Part shown: piece after piece, positions 12,103 to 24,230 of the stretch
Numbering within the stretch: the stretch's first letter is position 1
How the letters are laid out: each line of letters begins with the position of its first letter
Source: Wolfiporia cocos
Lineage: Eukaryota > Basidiomycota > Agaricomycetes > Polyporales > Phaeolaceae
Reading direction: 5' to 3'
Length of the DNA: 64,000 bases
NCBI GenBank assembly: GCA_029448655.1
Contig: JACCLO010000007.1
Location: 1,240,001 to 1,304,000, forward strand
The notes under the pieces: model-generated
What the model saw: only the letters and a program-made list of their open reading frames with translations
Told to the model about the DNA's origin: nothing
The model's database searches: none
Made by a program: the position numbers and the translations under genes

Positions 12103-12952
12103 TCATGATCGCGCGATTGGCGCTGGCTGCGTGGTGGTCCTCACCACGTTAGAGGTCTGCACGGCTTCTCCGAAAGCCGATTGACTTGCGTCGGCTGAGT
12201 CGAGTTCACCATTAATGATTATAGGTGCTGGTGAAAGCCGACTAATCTCTTCCCCCCAGAATATGGAAGAACGCTGAGAATGTGGGTTCTCTAGCGCCAC
12301 CCAAAAGTACAGGAGAAATTGATTGAGAAGTGCCATGGCAATCCGAGAATCACAGCCACAGTGCGGACCGCGTACGCTGCAACGGGAGGTCGTCACTTGC
12401 AAATACTACCAAGGATTGGTCTAAGATATCCGAATATCCATACACCTTCACGAATCTTCTGCGGTCCGAAATGAAGTTCCAAAACATGCTTCCCGGAGGA
12501 TGCGGGCCAGATGCGGGTGGTTAGCTCGGTATGTCTATCAATAAGTGACTTTTCGTTGAAATGCTCCACGATCGTTGGTTCCGCCCAAGCCTCCACCGAT
12601 GTAAGCCCGACCGGGACGTCGTAATGAAACTGCCAAGTCTTGTCGGGCAGTCGGGATGTTCTCAAAGCAATGTGGGGGGCGAGGTGCCTTAGCTGCATCC
12701 ACGCAGTGCGAACTGCTGGTCTGAGTTCTTCGGGAGATCAAACAAGAAGGAAACTGAACAGAGCAAAGGCCTTGGTAGAAGAATATATCCGCTTCACTAC
12801 AAATGCTATAAGCTGCAAATATCAGGTGAATGAGTTCGAAGAACATACGCAAAGCAGGCGCACAGCGATTCCAACCCGTGCATGTTGCGAGTGTAGGTCT
12901 TGCCTCTGTCTGACGTGGAGAATACGTACGGGTTTGACATTTTGGTAGCCAT
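12103..12952 (-). pseudogene. Truncated acyltransferase-like gene (paralogue of the 24-26 kb copy)
   Basis: Reading the minus strand from the ATG at 12952, the first block contains FSTSDRGKTYTRNMHG and CACFAYVLRTHS. A second block (FFYQGLCSVQFPS) and a third (ELRPAVRTAWMQLRHLAPHIAL, then WQFHYDVPVGLTSVEAW and WPASSGKHVLELHFG) align with matching blocks of the 24-kb copy. Between FFYQGLC and ELRPAVR the frame changes without room for an intron, so this copy carries a frameshift. The last block (ALLNQFLLYFWVALEN) runs to a stop at about 12103, and the C-terminal half seen in the other copy is missing. Helix-strand layout and the LRHLAPHIAL pattern suggest the CoA-dependent acyltransferase/condensation superfamily. 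That is my inference, not a motif proof. Confidence 0.4.
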
Positions 12953-14202
12953 GTGAGCTCAGTAGAGACATTTATGAGGCTTCCTTGGATACTGCATAGG
13001 CTATATAACCTCATGCAGAGGCTATGCCCAGTTGAGTGACAATGATCCACTTAGTGCAGATCGATGCGATATCCCCAGTTCGATCTCGCCATTCAGCACT
13101 AAAGGTTGCATTAGTTGGGACTGAATGTGGACAACGCGTCCCGTACCCTCGCGTAGGGGATGCTAAAACAGGATTGACAGCCTTGGCATTTCACCCAAAG
13201 TCCCCGCCTGATATGATCTACAGAATATGTGATGACCATTGTACATCTCGCCCCTAAAGCTGAGGACATATTTGCTGACCTGAAGGCAAAAATACAGATG
13301 ATGTCTATGTATCTGAAATTAAACGAATGATGTGAGGACTCGCCTCAGAAAATATACCGTGCATTTGTGCGCGCGGGTCGGCCCAGCGGCAGCAAAGTCT
13401 TCAGAGCAGAGAGCGTGTCCGAATACATATTGGAGAGCAGCCATAAGCAGCTAGATCAAAGCCTTTGCTTAGACCACCACGTGATGTCACGTTGGCCTAC
13501 TCCTTGAGTCCTTCACCTTTCGACTTTCCATCTCCTACTCTCTGATCTATTATACTTCACGTCTGTCCGCCTCTCGCGCCCGCGCTTGTATCAAGTTTAC
13601 TGCCCCCCAAATGCAAATGCTTTCACACATATTAGAGCACGTGATATATGTGGCTTCGGGCTTCGATTCGCGATCGAAGCAACATCAGGCAACGGCCCTG
13701 GCTAGTTTATGAGCAGAATCATGTTTATGAGATACATGTGTGCTGCTAGCCAAGTCCAAGTTCAGATGAACTTATCACCACCGCCTGCTTTCATCTCGAA
13801 CCGACTGTGGTGGATGCTGGACTATGGTCCTGAAGCAGTTTCGGCCCGGGATATCGGGTGCGAATGATCAAAAAAAGCTGTGGTGATTGCATATCTTATA
13901 GCAGACTAGCTCAAATGCGATATACGAGGTCTTGACCAGCCTAATGCCGACTTACATCCTCGACCTTCGCTTCCATCTGTCCTACCCCTTACATCTGGCC
14001 CTTTATCGTGAGAGAATTCATTACCTTTCTCAGAGGCTAGAATATCACAAGCCAGAAATCCAACGAAGTGGGTCGACATCGAAAATGCTACGCAACTTGA
14101 AAGCGCTCCAGCCTTGTCGACCTCGGTCTTAGCCAGCTCTCGACTGCTCTCTTCCCGCATTCAAAAGGACTGCTAGCTGGCTGCCATCGACAGTCAACGA
14201 AA
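12953..14202. other. Intergenic region, 5' flank of ERG1
   Basis: No gene is recognised. The segment includes a pyrimidine-rich tract around 13500-13600 and the two E-boxes listed separately. Confidence 0.4.
13478..13643. promoter_or_regulatory. Two CACGTGAT boxes upstream of ERG1
   Basis: The palindrome CACGTG occurs at 13478-13483 and 13638-13643, each followed by AT, about 725 and 565 bases before the ERG1 ATG. CACGTG is a binding site of bHLH factors, the class that includes the fungal SREBP sterol regulators. A link to sterol control is inference only. Confidence 0.25.
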
Positions 14203-15773
14203 ATGTCGCCCTACGACGTGCTCATCGTCGGTGCCGGTGTTGCGGGCACTACGCTCGCGCAGGCCCTCTCTACGCTCGAGCGCCCCAAGCCACTCCGCAT
14301 CTGCCTCCTCGAACGCTCGCTCGCGGAGCCAGACCGCATCGTCGGCGAGCTGCTCCAGCCGGGGGGTGTCGCCGTACTCGAGACGCTAGACATGGCATCG
14401 TGTCTGGACAACATCGACGCGGTGCCTGCGCACGGCTACTGCGTCGTGCTCGGCGGGCAGCCGGTGCACATCCCGTATCCTGACGGGCGCGAGGGCCGCT
14501 CCTTCCACCACGGGCGGTTCATCCAGGCACTGCGGGCCAAGGCGAAGCAGGCGCGCGGCGTTGACGTCGTCGAGGCGACGGTGACGGAGCTCGTCGAGTG
14601 CCCGCGGACGGGCCGTGTGCTCGGCGTGCGCGCGACGCGTGAGGGCGAGAAGGAGACGTTCCTCGCGGACCTCACCGTCGTCGCCGACGGCTGCTTCTCC
14701 AACTTCCGCTCGGCGGTCCTGGGCAGGGCGGGGGTCAAGCCGGAGACGAAGAGCCACTTTGTCGGCGTCGTGCTCGAGGACGCCGTGCTGCCGATGCCGC
14801 AGCACGGGACGGTTGTACTCGTCAAGGGACATGGGCCGGTGCTGCTGTACCAGATAGGAACACACGAAACGCGCATGCTCGTTGACCTCAAAGCGCCGCT
14901 GCCGCAGGATATAAAGGTGCGTGCGCTCGTGCATCGTACTGAAGCACAGATCGTGATGTTGCCATAGGGCGTGATTTCGTCCGAGATTGTCCCACAACTT
15001 CCCTCGCAGCTCCAGCTACCCATTCAGACCGCGCTAGAGAAGGACCGGCTACGGCGAATGCCCAATTCGTTCCTGCCTCCGGCCGAGCAGGGCGGGCGGC
15101 ACACGAAGGAAGGAGTCTTCCTGCTGGGCGACTCGTGGAATATGCGCCATCCGCTCACGGGCGGCGGGATGACGGTCGCGTTCAACGACGTTCTCGTCCT
15201 CCAATCGCTCCTAGGGTCCGTCCACGACTTTTCCGACTGGAACGAGATCTCGCGCGTGCTGCACCGATGGCACTGGACGCGCAAGCGCTTCGCGTCGACG
15301 ATCAACATTCTTAGTGTCGCGCTATACGATCTGTTTGGCGCGGAAGGTGCGTTTCTCCTGCTCCGTTTGCCGACGGGGAGTTGCTGACCGCAGCAAAGAC
15401 GAGTCGTTGGAGGCGCTGCAGACGGGCTGCTTCAAGTACTTCGAGCGTGGAGGCGCCTGCATCCGTGAGCCGGTCTCGCTGCTCTCTGGAATTGAGCAGT
15501 CGACGCTACTGCTCGCGCGGCACTTCTTCGCCGTCGCACTCTACGCGGTATACATTATGTTTACGCAGGGACGGCGGGTGAGCGTGGGTGGTAAGACGGT
15601 GTACGTGAAACCCGGTCTGGAGGAATACCCGCTACTCGTCTTCAAGTGCATCCACGTCGTACGTCGTGCCGGTTCTCCATGTGCTTTTTGTTACTCACAT
15701 CTCCTCTTCATAGCTGTGGACGGCATGCGTGGTCTTCTTGCCACTGGTGTGGACGGAGATCCGATGGTGGTGA
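14203..15773 (+). CDS. ERG1: Squalene epoxidase (squalene monooxygenase)
   Basis: Exons 14203-14916, 14968-15346, 15399-15658 and 15714-15773 give 470 residues, the normal size. The enzyme adds one oxygen to squalene to make 2,3-oxidosqualene, the first oxygen-dependent step of ergosterol synthesis, on ER and lipid-droplet membranes. Seen motifs: the FAD-binding VGAGVAGTTLAQAL (residues 8-21), the ribose-binding ELLQPGG, TVVADGCFSNFR (DG motif), and GVFLLGDSWNMRHPLTGGGMT, the conserved second FAD contact, followed by FNDVLVL. The C-terminal part has GACIREPVSLLSGI, LARHFFAVALYAVYIMF and a terminal hydrophobic segment ACVVFLPLVWTEIRWW, which fit membrane attachment. Intron 2 ends in AAAG; the earlier CAG acceptor would break the frame. 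Codon use is strongly GC-biased, which suggests high expression. Confidence 0.95.
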
Positions 15774-17470
15774 ACGCCGCATGGACAGTGTTATATCTAG
15801 TGTATCCGCTTGTAATGGATGTGGATACCATGCACATCAGTATTGACTGTTTAAATGGACCTTTTTTATATGACGCAGGCTTCGGCATACGGTGATGTAA
15901 CGCGAAGCGCTATCTATGCTGTCCCTAAGGCCCAGATCGATCAATCGTCTGCGTTCTTCGTGGTGGCTAGTACTAGTTCCAACTGACATTATGTAAGTAT
16001 TTACCGAGGTGCAAACCATCATTGTAGAGGATTCACTTTCTCAGTGCAGATTCCAAGCTCGCGGTCTCGCCATGAAGAAAGATCATCTTGGCGGGATTTG
16101 AGTGATAAAAGCATACGTCGAGCGATATCCACAGCCGCAGCCCATTTAGCCAGATAGTAATGATTGGCGGTGTTCGGCGGATACCATTATGTCAATGCAA
16201 ATCTGGGAACTGTACAGTCAACCATCTCACCTCCGACACATCTATAGCGCCGCAGCAGTGATGAGACCGCCGTGGAATCAACGCACTTACCTCCGAGCGT
16301 CGAACCCGAAATAACCGCTGATCATCTCAGGCACGAACCCGTTTCACCGACGCGAACGGTGAGGACAGATGGACTTGCACGGAGATATTATCCAATGGCA
16401 ATGGTGCGGCCAACTTGACGACGATATCTAGCAAGCAGACGGAGCGCTACAGACTGGGTCCACTGTTTCCTCGGGATCTCCATGGAGCTCCATTACTTTG
16501 GCGCCAACATATTCGGCGGCGATATCAAGGCAGCGTTACAATGCTTCACTGCATGAAGCTCACGTACACGGCACGGACATCGTACAAGTCGGACTTGCTG
16601 TACAGCCAGGGTCAGGTCCTGATATTATGTGCTAGCATCAAGCCTGTCCACCCACTTATTGCCTCCGTCACTCCCTTGCTATCGCGTTAACGTGATCAAC
16701 GAGGCCGGCAACGAGTACGCGAGGGGCCAGCCTGACGGCTGCAAGCCCGCTGCATCCCAGAATTACGCTTTCGCACTTCGATCGAAGTAGATCGTCGGAC
16801 ATGCTGATCGCAGGATCATACTGCTGCAATTTATTCGGCAAAAATGCGTCGCGTACTGCAAAACGTGCAACACCCGTGGATATCTAGGTCGCTCGTGCAT
16901 AGTCGAACGTCCGGAGCATTAAGCTTCGTTCGGTAATGTGAGTGATGAATCAGCAGAATGTAGCGGCGCACATGAGCCAATCCACGAGGCTAACAGGCAG
17001 GAGCATATCGTTTTCGCCCTCTGAGGGGATGGATCGAACATAGTACATGACCCGGAGCTTCTGGTAGTGTCAGTAGCTTCCGTCAATTTACCTCGAGTAT
17101 GATGTCAATGTCTCAAAAGTTCGGTTGCCGTCAATTAGCAGTTCAGCTAGAAGAAGTACTACGATTGGGAGAGCCACTGCTGCCATCATTCGCCTTATTC
17201 CATTTCAGTAGAACTTGGAAAGTCATGAACGAAGAGCGCCCAAGAATTTAGCGCGATAAGGCGAACACGTGGCAATCGCAGGCTTGGAGTCGGACTTCTG
17301 CGCCAGATTAGCTTTCGGACGAGACGAAAGCGGATGAGCTTGTGTTGATGTAGAAATGCGGGGCTAGCACATCCAGGTACATGAGATTGCGGCGGATGTT
17401 TTCTTATCGTTCGCTATATCAGCCCGGTAGGTGATGCGTTGCTTCACCCCCGCATTTTCTCTCAAGCGAC
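15774..17470. other. Long stretch without a recognised gene
   Basis: Fragments around 16400-16780 read briefly like coding sequence (for example NEAGNEYARGQPDG near 16690) but are broken by stops. They could be a gene remnant of unknown family. No repeat boundaries are visible. Confidence 0.3.
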
Positions 17471-19416
17471 ATGTCGCAGGGACAACGTCGAGCCACTCGA
17501 ACCTACACTGCCGAGGATCTACTGCTCGTCTACGACGCCTACTACGCGTGCGAGCGTCCGAGCCCGCCGCCGTATGTGCCGCCTCCGGGGTCGGCTCATC
17601 TCCGCAACCTCGCAAGGACCGACGCTTCCTTCTCGTTTACTCCTCTGTCGCCGAGGCTTCACGCGAGATCAATCCCAACGTGCACCGCGTCTCCGCCACG
17701 GTATCCATCTACCAGCTCTCCCGCACGCCCGCGCTCTCGTACAGTAGGTGCCACCACCCTTGCTAGAACCCAACGGACGCACACCCGCCGCCGCTCACAT
17801 ACGCTTGCGGATATGAGTGCTCCAGACTCTAGCCCTCCGCCTTATTCTCCTACACCTCCTGGAATAGTCTCTGCCGACCCCGTTCCGCGTGCGCGATCCA
17901 CACCACATCTGCGCGGACCTGCCTCGTCCTGCTTCGCTGCTCGCTTGAGCTCACTAACACAACCATCTACGCCTCCCTCGTATTCGCAGCTAAACGGGGT
18001 CTCACAGCCGTCAGGAGACGAGCCTGATGACACATGCACCTCAGACGATGGCATGCTCTACACTGGGCCTTCTATCAGTGCGGCAGGCACCATCCGTTCG
18101 CGCTTCCTGAAGCGCAAGGGGCGTATCCATGACGAATCAGGCATTCGTCCTATCACCACGGCGCATGGCATCCTTGGCGCAGGGGAGACAGAGACCGAGA
18201 GCGAAGAAATGGTAAGTCCCCTCAAACAAAACCGCGTGTGTACCATTGTATGCCTCGAGCGGTGGCTTCGACTCCATTTTGAGAGGCGTACATATACGCG
18301 CGGTCCCGTCGATCGTGCATGGGCGCCACGCGGCTCAAAGCCCCGATTGCCGACCGGGGGAAGTTTTCAAACCGAGTGTACCAAATTCTTCGGATACATT
18401 GGTGTGTCATACTGCGCCACTGGCCTCACTTGCAATAGTACTGAAGATGCTCGTACATGATATGCTTAAGTGAACTGTATCTCGTGCGATGTCACTTTGC
18501 GCAATGCATGACATCAAGTGTCTGCATTTCCTATGAACCTTGTTTTCCTTTGCCATCTTGGCGCGGCGATATTGCAATTGACTAACAGTTGACTATAGCC
18601 CCGAAATCTTCCAACGGCCCGAATTACAAACCCTGCGCTCTCTCCTATCTCCTCTCCCGCCTTACCCAGCTGGTTCATCCCCTTTCTTTTCCTATTCTCC
18701 CGTTTCCTATCCATTGTCCCTGCCGTCTTCGGCACGCTCTGGAATGTTTATCATATCATTTGGCCCCCGACAGGCTCAGGCGCAGATACTCTAAGGTGGC
18801 GTGTTGACTTTTTGGTCAGCGCACTCTGGGTACGTCATGCTCACTATCATTGCAATGGAGAAGGGTTTGACATTCAATATGCTCGGTTGTAGTCCATTCT
18901 CACGGGCTGGCAGTGTCTCCAGTTCACGACAGGCCTCCTGAAGCGCTGGCGCGTCTACTATTCCCCATTGCCCACCCTCATCCGTCTCTTCGCCCTGCAG
19001 GGTACGTATTGACATTGCTTCCCTTACCGTAGCTCCGCTAATTTCCACCCATAGCCATCTGCTGGCCTGCAACCCATCTCACCCTCACCGTGCTGAACCA
19101 CGAACAGCGCCCCGCGTTGTGCTGGGCCGTGATCGGCACGACGACGTGCTACAGCCGGGCGATCCAGCTCTGGGTGACGTCGAACATCGGGCCAGCGCCC
19201 GAGCCGGTCGCGCCTGCTGCTGGGCCGGCGCCGCCGCTGCGCCAGTCGCTGCTCGCGAGCGCGAGCGGCCTGCGCGATGAGTGGATGCGTCTGCGGCGTC
19301 GGCGGTGGGACTGGGGTGAGGTCGGCCGCAAGTGCGTGCTGCCGGCGGGGGTCGTTTACTTTGTGATGGCGTGGGCGGATATGCTGCGGAGGGAGTTGGA
19401 GCGTGCGGCGTGGTAG
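17471..19416 (+). CDS. EOS1: EOS1-type N-glycosylation protein (multi-pass membrane protein)
   Basis: Exons 17471-18211, 18599-18829, 18893-19001 and 19055-19416 give 480 residues. The C-terminal half carries the Eos1 pattern: WFIPFLFLFSRFLSIVPAVF, WRVDFLVSALWSILTGWQ, KRWRVYYSPLPTLIRLFALQ, CWPATHLTLTVLNHE, CWAVIGTTTCYSRAIQLWVTS and GVVYFVMAWADMLRRE, with about four membrane helices. In yeast Eos1 is an ER membrane protein needed for normal N-glycosylation and oxidative-stress tolerance. The N-terminal 240 residues are Pro/Ser/Thr rich and poorly constrained. A second ATG at 17813 (MSAPDSS) could be the true start. Intron 1 is 387 nt, several times longer than any other intron in a housekeeping gene here; it may hide an exon. 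Confidence 0.82.
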
Positions 19417-21500
19417 TACGTCTGCTTGGGCTTGAGACCTCCTGTGTATTATGTAGAACTGATTTGTGATTGCTCTGCTGTGCGTCGTGACGAGTGTACT
19501 TTAGACTACGGTATTATAACCTCTAGCAGTTAGACCATTAGCGTAGCCAAATGGAAAACAAAATATGGCGAACTTTCTTTTGCCTCTCCTCCGTTCTCAT
19601 TGTGCTCTCCTTAGGCTCCAAGCTTTTTGTAAGACTTATCAGCGCAGGAGATCATCGATCATCTTCAAGCTCCGTCCTTAGCATATGGATGTCTTCCTCC
19701 AGTCGAATCACATTTCTCGATCTTGTGTTGTTCTATAGTCAACTGTGCCAACTGTGCCAGCTGTATCCATGATGCTGGCACGACAACATTGATATTGGGA
19801 TTGCCCGTATATACTTCCACCAATCTTCCAATAAAGAGCCTAACCATCACATACACTCAATAATTGCAAACGGCCCCGAATATTGCTTCGCAATGAAGCT
19901 CGCCTCGGAGTGCCCCGCAATAGCTTAGACGCTTTCACAGTTTCAAATGCATATGATGCATGATCATAATCATGATGTATATTGATTCTGAACATCCAAG
20001 CTGATATAAGTCTTTGCACCCCCCATGGTCATGGGCTGCATCAAAGTCGGTGCATGCACGCAACGGGCGTTGAAGGGTTTGCTATCCTCCATTGTGGTGA
20101 CTCCTTCGGTTCAACAGACCTCTTGCTTCCGCATTGTTCGATCAACACCTCCCGCTCATCTATAATCCCCCGGCCGACATAAAGTACCTACGAACAGCAC
20201 TGCTAGCGTCGCACCGCTTGCTGACTGCGCCTGCCTTTTGAGCCCTGGCAATGCAACAGTAAGACTCGTACCATTATAACCCTATTGCAGCACTGACAGA
20301 TCTAAACTTAATCTTCGTGATTTATCACAGGAATAAGATTTAACATGTGTCGGTGGACTCCCACAGCGAAAGATGGGTCATTAAAATGCATGTTACAGCA
20401 TTAATCATTCCCGATAAGGCGATGCTTTCAGTAGGTGGCTTAAGGGCTTGGACACTGTACCAAGTTCAAAACTGATAATGGCGGATCGCCTCCTTGAGTC
20501 CCATGAAGGCTACAGAGTTGTGGTGTAGCATGTATAATATGCACGTGTTAGATGGTGTAGCTTCAAATCTTCACTTCATGGACAAGGAGTTATTCGCAAA
20601 TCAAACAAAATTCCAGTGCCCCAAGGACTGGTTGATACTGGCAAGTCTTGTAGCTCAGCGTTCCAGATTTAGAGATCCGGTTTAGGTCATGGCGTACAAT
20701 ATAGCTAAACATTCCAGATGTCTCTGAGCCCTTCTTCCACAGGTCTTCCGAAATCGCACCGCAGGCCGTTGTGGAGGTGAAACGCTACGTAACGCATCGA
20801 AGAATCCGAATATAGCAAGTCCGACGTCGATCGCAACTCTTCACGCTTCCCTTCCTCGCAGTAACCAGCTTCGTTTCAAGTCCTCTCGCTCCACTCCAGC
20901 TTCGCTATCATTCTTGGGCATTCTCTGGCTAGCTTATCTCGACTACGACAGTCTGTTCTCGCACTAGACATTTTCGTTATCAACTTCTACTCATTGATAC
21001 GGTACGCTTTTTTGAGTTTTACTATACTGTACTATCCCCTACCGACTCTACCAGCGCGCGAGCCATAGCTTGCGGATATGTCGAGTTGACGTGACGTAGA
21101 ACTGCTTGGCGATCCAGACCGACGTTCCCACGCTCGAGGGCGGCGAGATGCGCACGTAAATAGGGCGCAGTCTGTGATCAGCCAATCATGTTCGAGCCAT
21201 TGCGCATCACTTTTGACATGTCCTAGAGTGACGCGTCTGTGCCGATGACGCGGCTTCCATCTCGTCTATTTTCACTTCACAAGTGATTGTATTATTATAG
21301 CAAGTCGTTTACTCACATAAACAAGCAGCTCCCCCACTTCTGATATGTTATTTCGTCATATTTTATGTTCTGTCATTTTTCTGTCGGCTCTCGAATTTTG
21401 TAACATAAAAGCTGACTCCGGACGCGCTGTAATGTAACAACTCTCCCCGCGTTTTCTTCTCATTCTGCTCTGCTTCACACTAAGGGTTCTGCGAGTCGGC
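19417..21500. other. Gene-poor stretch
   Basis: No gene is recognised. The part at 20880-21000 is strongly pyrimidine rich, like basidiomycete promoter/leader DNA, but no coding exon follows it before the inserted elements. Confidence 0.35.
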
Positions 21501-21775
21501 GCTGTCCCTACTTGAGGTTAATTACCCAGCGGGTTTGCGTATAAGCACCAAGCGCCGAAAATCACGTGTGTTCCCGGGCGCTCTGAAGTCAGAGCTGCTG
21601 CGTACGAATGTTGAAGTAGCTTATGAAGGCAGAATAGTGAGGGACTTCAGTGCCGGAGATGCATCTTTAGAGACACCGCAGATGCATCTGGGGCACTCTA
21701 AGCAATATTAACGCCCAAGTGTGCTGCATAGATGCATCTGAATAAAATAAGATGCATCTGCACAAGAAATGTGCA

Positions 21776-21830
21776 GGGTTTGAACACTTGACCTGGGATC
21801 AGCAAACTCGCAACCTGTACCACTTCGCCA
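21776..21830 (-). other. tRNA-like sequence, left side of nested element
   Basis: On the minus strand TGGCGAAGTGG (A-box-like) at 21830-21820 is followed 34 bases later by TGTTCAAACCC (B-box-like). The spacing fits a tRNA-derived Pol III promoter. The B box deviates from consensus. Confidence 0.45.
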
Positions 21831-22124
21831 AATGGTCTCAGTACCCAAGTCACATACCTGTTAATATAATCCAACAAATGTCCTTTCATCGCCATAGCTG
21901 TTGATTGTCAAGTCATACCTTAGTGTATTGCTTTTATGACAGCATCCTTACCTCATTGCAGATACATATGGGTTGTGGGATACATCAATAAAGAGATGCA
22001 TTCTGAGTTCAAGGAACACTTGAGCTTACTGACAAATGAGCAGAATGTTAAATTTTATTACGACTGTTATTATATCGACTACTGACTATATATTTGCACA
22101 AGATCTTCCTCTCACCAACTGCTT

Positions 22125-22182
22125 TAGCTGAGTAGTTTCAGTTGCTGTTTCGCTAAGGTATCATGGTTCCTGGTTCGATTCC
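22125..22182 (+). other. tRNA-like sequence, right side of nested element
   Basis: TAGCTGAGTAG (A-box-like, 22125-22135) and GGTTCGATTCC (perfect B box, 22172-22182) lie 36 bases apart. A complete tRNA cloverleaf cannot be drawn because the acceptor stem does not pair. Confidence 0.5.
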
Positions 22183-22703
22183 TGGTTTATGACGCTTTAT
22201 TTTGGTACTAATGGGCGCCTAATTTCGATGACTTAGAGTGCCCCAGATGCATCTGCGGTGTCTCTAAAGATGCATCTGTGGCACTGAAACTCTAGGAATA
22301 GTAATAGAAAGTATTAGTCGAATTCGTTATAGACAATGTATGTACAACGCTGTTCATGACTTTTGTCAGTGGATGAGTGGATTCATTTATACGTCCTGTA
22401 CTCTTGAGCCAGCGTGACTCCACATGGTCTCGTTGGTCCTCAAGGATATATGCAATGATTGTTGTAGCATTGTGTCCAAGTCATCAACACATCGAATTCA
22501 TCTTCGTTGTCAAGCTGTAGGTTGGGCGTGGATTTAGTGCTTAGTACTTAGGCATCGGTGTCGTATGCACCAGCACCCTCGTGCATACATACAATGATCT
22601 AAGTAGTTGTTTTATTGTAATCCTATAATGCATATAATGACGTGATTCTCGGTGCTTGGTGCTATGCAAACCTGCTGGGTAATTAACCTCAAGTGCTGTC
22701 CCT

Positions 22704-24230
22704 CAAAGCATCAGAGCTTCAAGATAACGAAAGTCGGTCATTAGTAAGCACGTTTGTCGTAGTTTCTCTTTCTCTATATACATTAGTGTACGGACATCTG
22801 CCATTGGCCGCTCGTACACTAGTCGTTCGTCTTATCACGTCACGTCACCTCCTCTTATCTGTGTGTCTCTCGCACACGCTGTCGGCGACCTGCTCTGTCT
22901 GCATCTCCACCTTACTCTTCCACACCATTGACCACCATGCTCATCTAGACCTTCACCAGCACTATTTAGCGCAGACACTATCAGGCGTTGACAGATAGGC
23001 TTCTTTGTCACTTAGTGTGAACTCAAATCGAGAACTTGTTTCTTATAGCACCAAGTGGATCGATCCCACAATTTCACATCCAGGTGGAGATATCCTCTTC
23101 AGGATATCGGTGGGCATTCCCTGATGATCTGCCACAGTGTAGTTTTTGACTAGTGACCTACAATTGGCTAGACTGATGTGATGACCCCTAACTTAGGCCT
23201 TGCTCAGGTTTACAGTCTCACATCGCCTTCGCCTGGCTTGCACGCCAGACCGTGAACGCTCAGATGTTTATCAGGATCGGGTCAGTGGAACAAGGGAAAC
23301 ACCTTGGATTTCACCAGAGAGGCGAAGCGAAGCAGTGCAACCAAGCAGGGACTAAGCATTAAGCAGTGATGTCATCAGGGAAAGTGTGGGCCACTGACAC
23401 ACAGAGCACTGAATGCACTGAGAGCAAAATCTTGTCTCCTCCCTCAACCACTTGTCATGGCTCAGAACACTAAGCCAATCATACAGGATGTGAAAATAAT
23501 GAGTGGCAAGTACTGGCACAAATCTCACTGATATAAGATGTGTCAACTCTCAAGATCCACAGAGATATGTTAAATCACTAACGTGACTCTTTGATCTAAA
23601 CAGTCACAGGTAGCTGACCAGCTGAATGCGTTCTGAGTTTCTGACTCAGCAGTTCAATGAACCTCTGCTTTTCCTGATGCAGACTAAACATGTAGAAAAC
23701 ATACCCAATCTCGGTGTTTGAGTGTGAGAACAAAACTACAGTTCTCGCCATATCTCTGCTTCTTGTCCTCCATTCCATTACGAGGTGTGTCGGCTACCCA
23801 TCCCTGGCTCATAATGTATTGAGGCTGGGTGGTACAGATCAGAAGTTGCGCAAGGGATAGCGTCGGGTTCCTCGTACTATGAGAGAGACATGACCATGCT
23901 GCGACCTGTGGATCATATTCATCACCTAGCTCATGCGAAGTAGAGCTAGTCCGATGCGGCAGGTTTAGCAGCGGTATGCGCAGAATCCCATGACAGCTGG
24001 CGCTCTACTCTCCTTCAGCTATAAAGGACCGCTCGTATAGAGAATGATATTGAACGATCACCGGAGCCCCGCATTTCAGTGGCTAATGCGATGCCGTCTC
24101 CTTATATTTTCCATAAAGTGGACGATGACAGGACCTATATACGCAAGATGTATGGGCTTGAGTGTCTCACAACTTGTTTCACGTGTGTCACACAATCGCT
24201 CTAATGCTCTAAAGCTGACTTCATTATAAT
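22704..24230. other. Repeat-like stretch without a recognised gene
   Basis: The part from about 23170 (TGTGATGACCCC) to 23570 looks like low-copy repeat or LTR material, but I find no matching end or target duplication. A TATAAAG motif near 24020 may belong to the former promoter of the acyltransferase-like pseudogene. Confidence 0.3.

Larger units (their letters stand above)
21641..22295. mobile_element. Inverted-repeat element with tRNA-like ends, nested copy
   Basis: The ends read GGGACTTCAGTGCC and GGCACTGAAACTCTAG. The inverted arms (21648-21700 and 22237-22289) match almost perfectly and carry the palindrome AGATGCATCT several times. The 9-mers beside it are GAATAGTGA on the left and GAATAGTAA on the right, an imperfect duplication. 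tRNA-like segments face outward on both sides: minus strand around 21776-21830 and plus strand around 22125-22182. No protein is encoded. Confidence 0.75.
21501..22703. mobile_element. MULE-like non-autonomous element with 9-bp target duplication
   Basis: The element itself is 21510-22694 (1185 bp). It is flanked on both sides by the direct repeat GCTGTCCCT (21501-21509 and 22695-22703). Its ends are inverted copies of about 65 bp starting ACTTGAGGTTAATTACCCAG and continuing through AGCACCAAGC. A 9-bp duplication is typical of Mutator-like elements. There is no transposase inside. Much of the interior is a second, independent inverted-repeat element (21641-22295). Confidence 0.85.

Noticed and set aside
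14386..15023. Two long minus-strand frames opposite ERG1
   Set aside because: They mirror GC-rich codon bias of the squalene epoxidase exons, which have clear FAD motifs on the plus strand.
23170..23570. A further solo LTR beginning TGTGATGACC
   Set aside because: No matching 3' end and no target duplication could be found.
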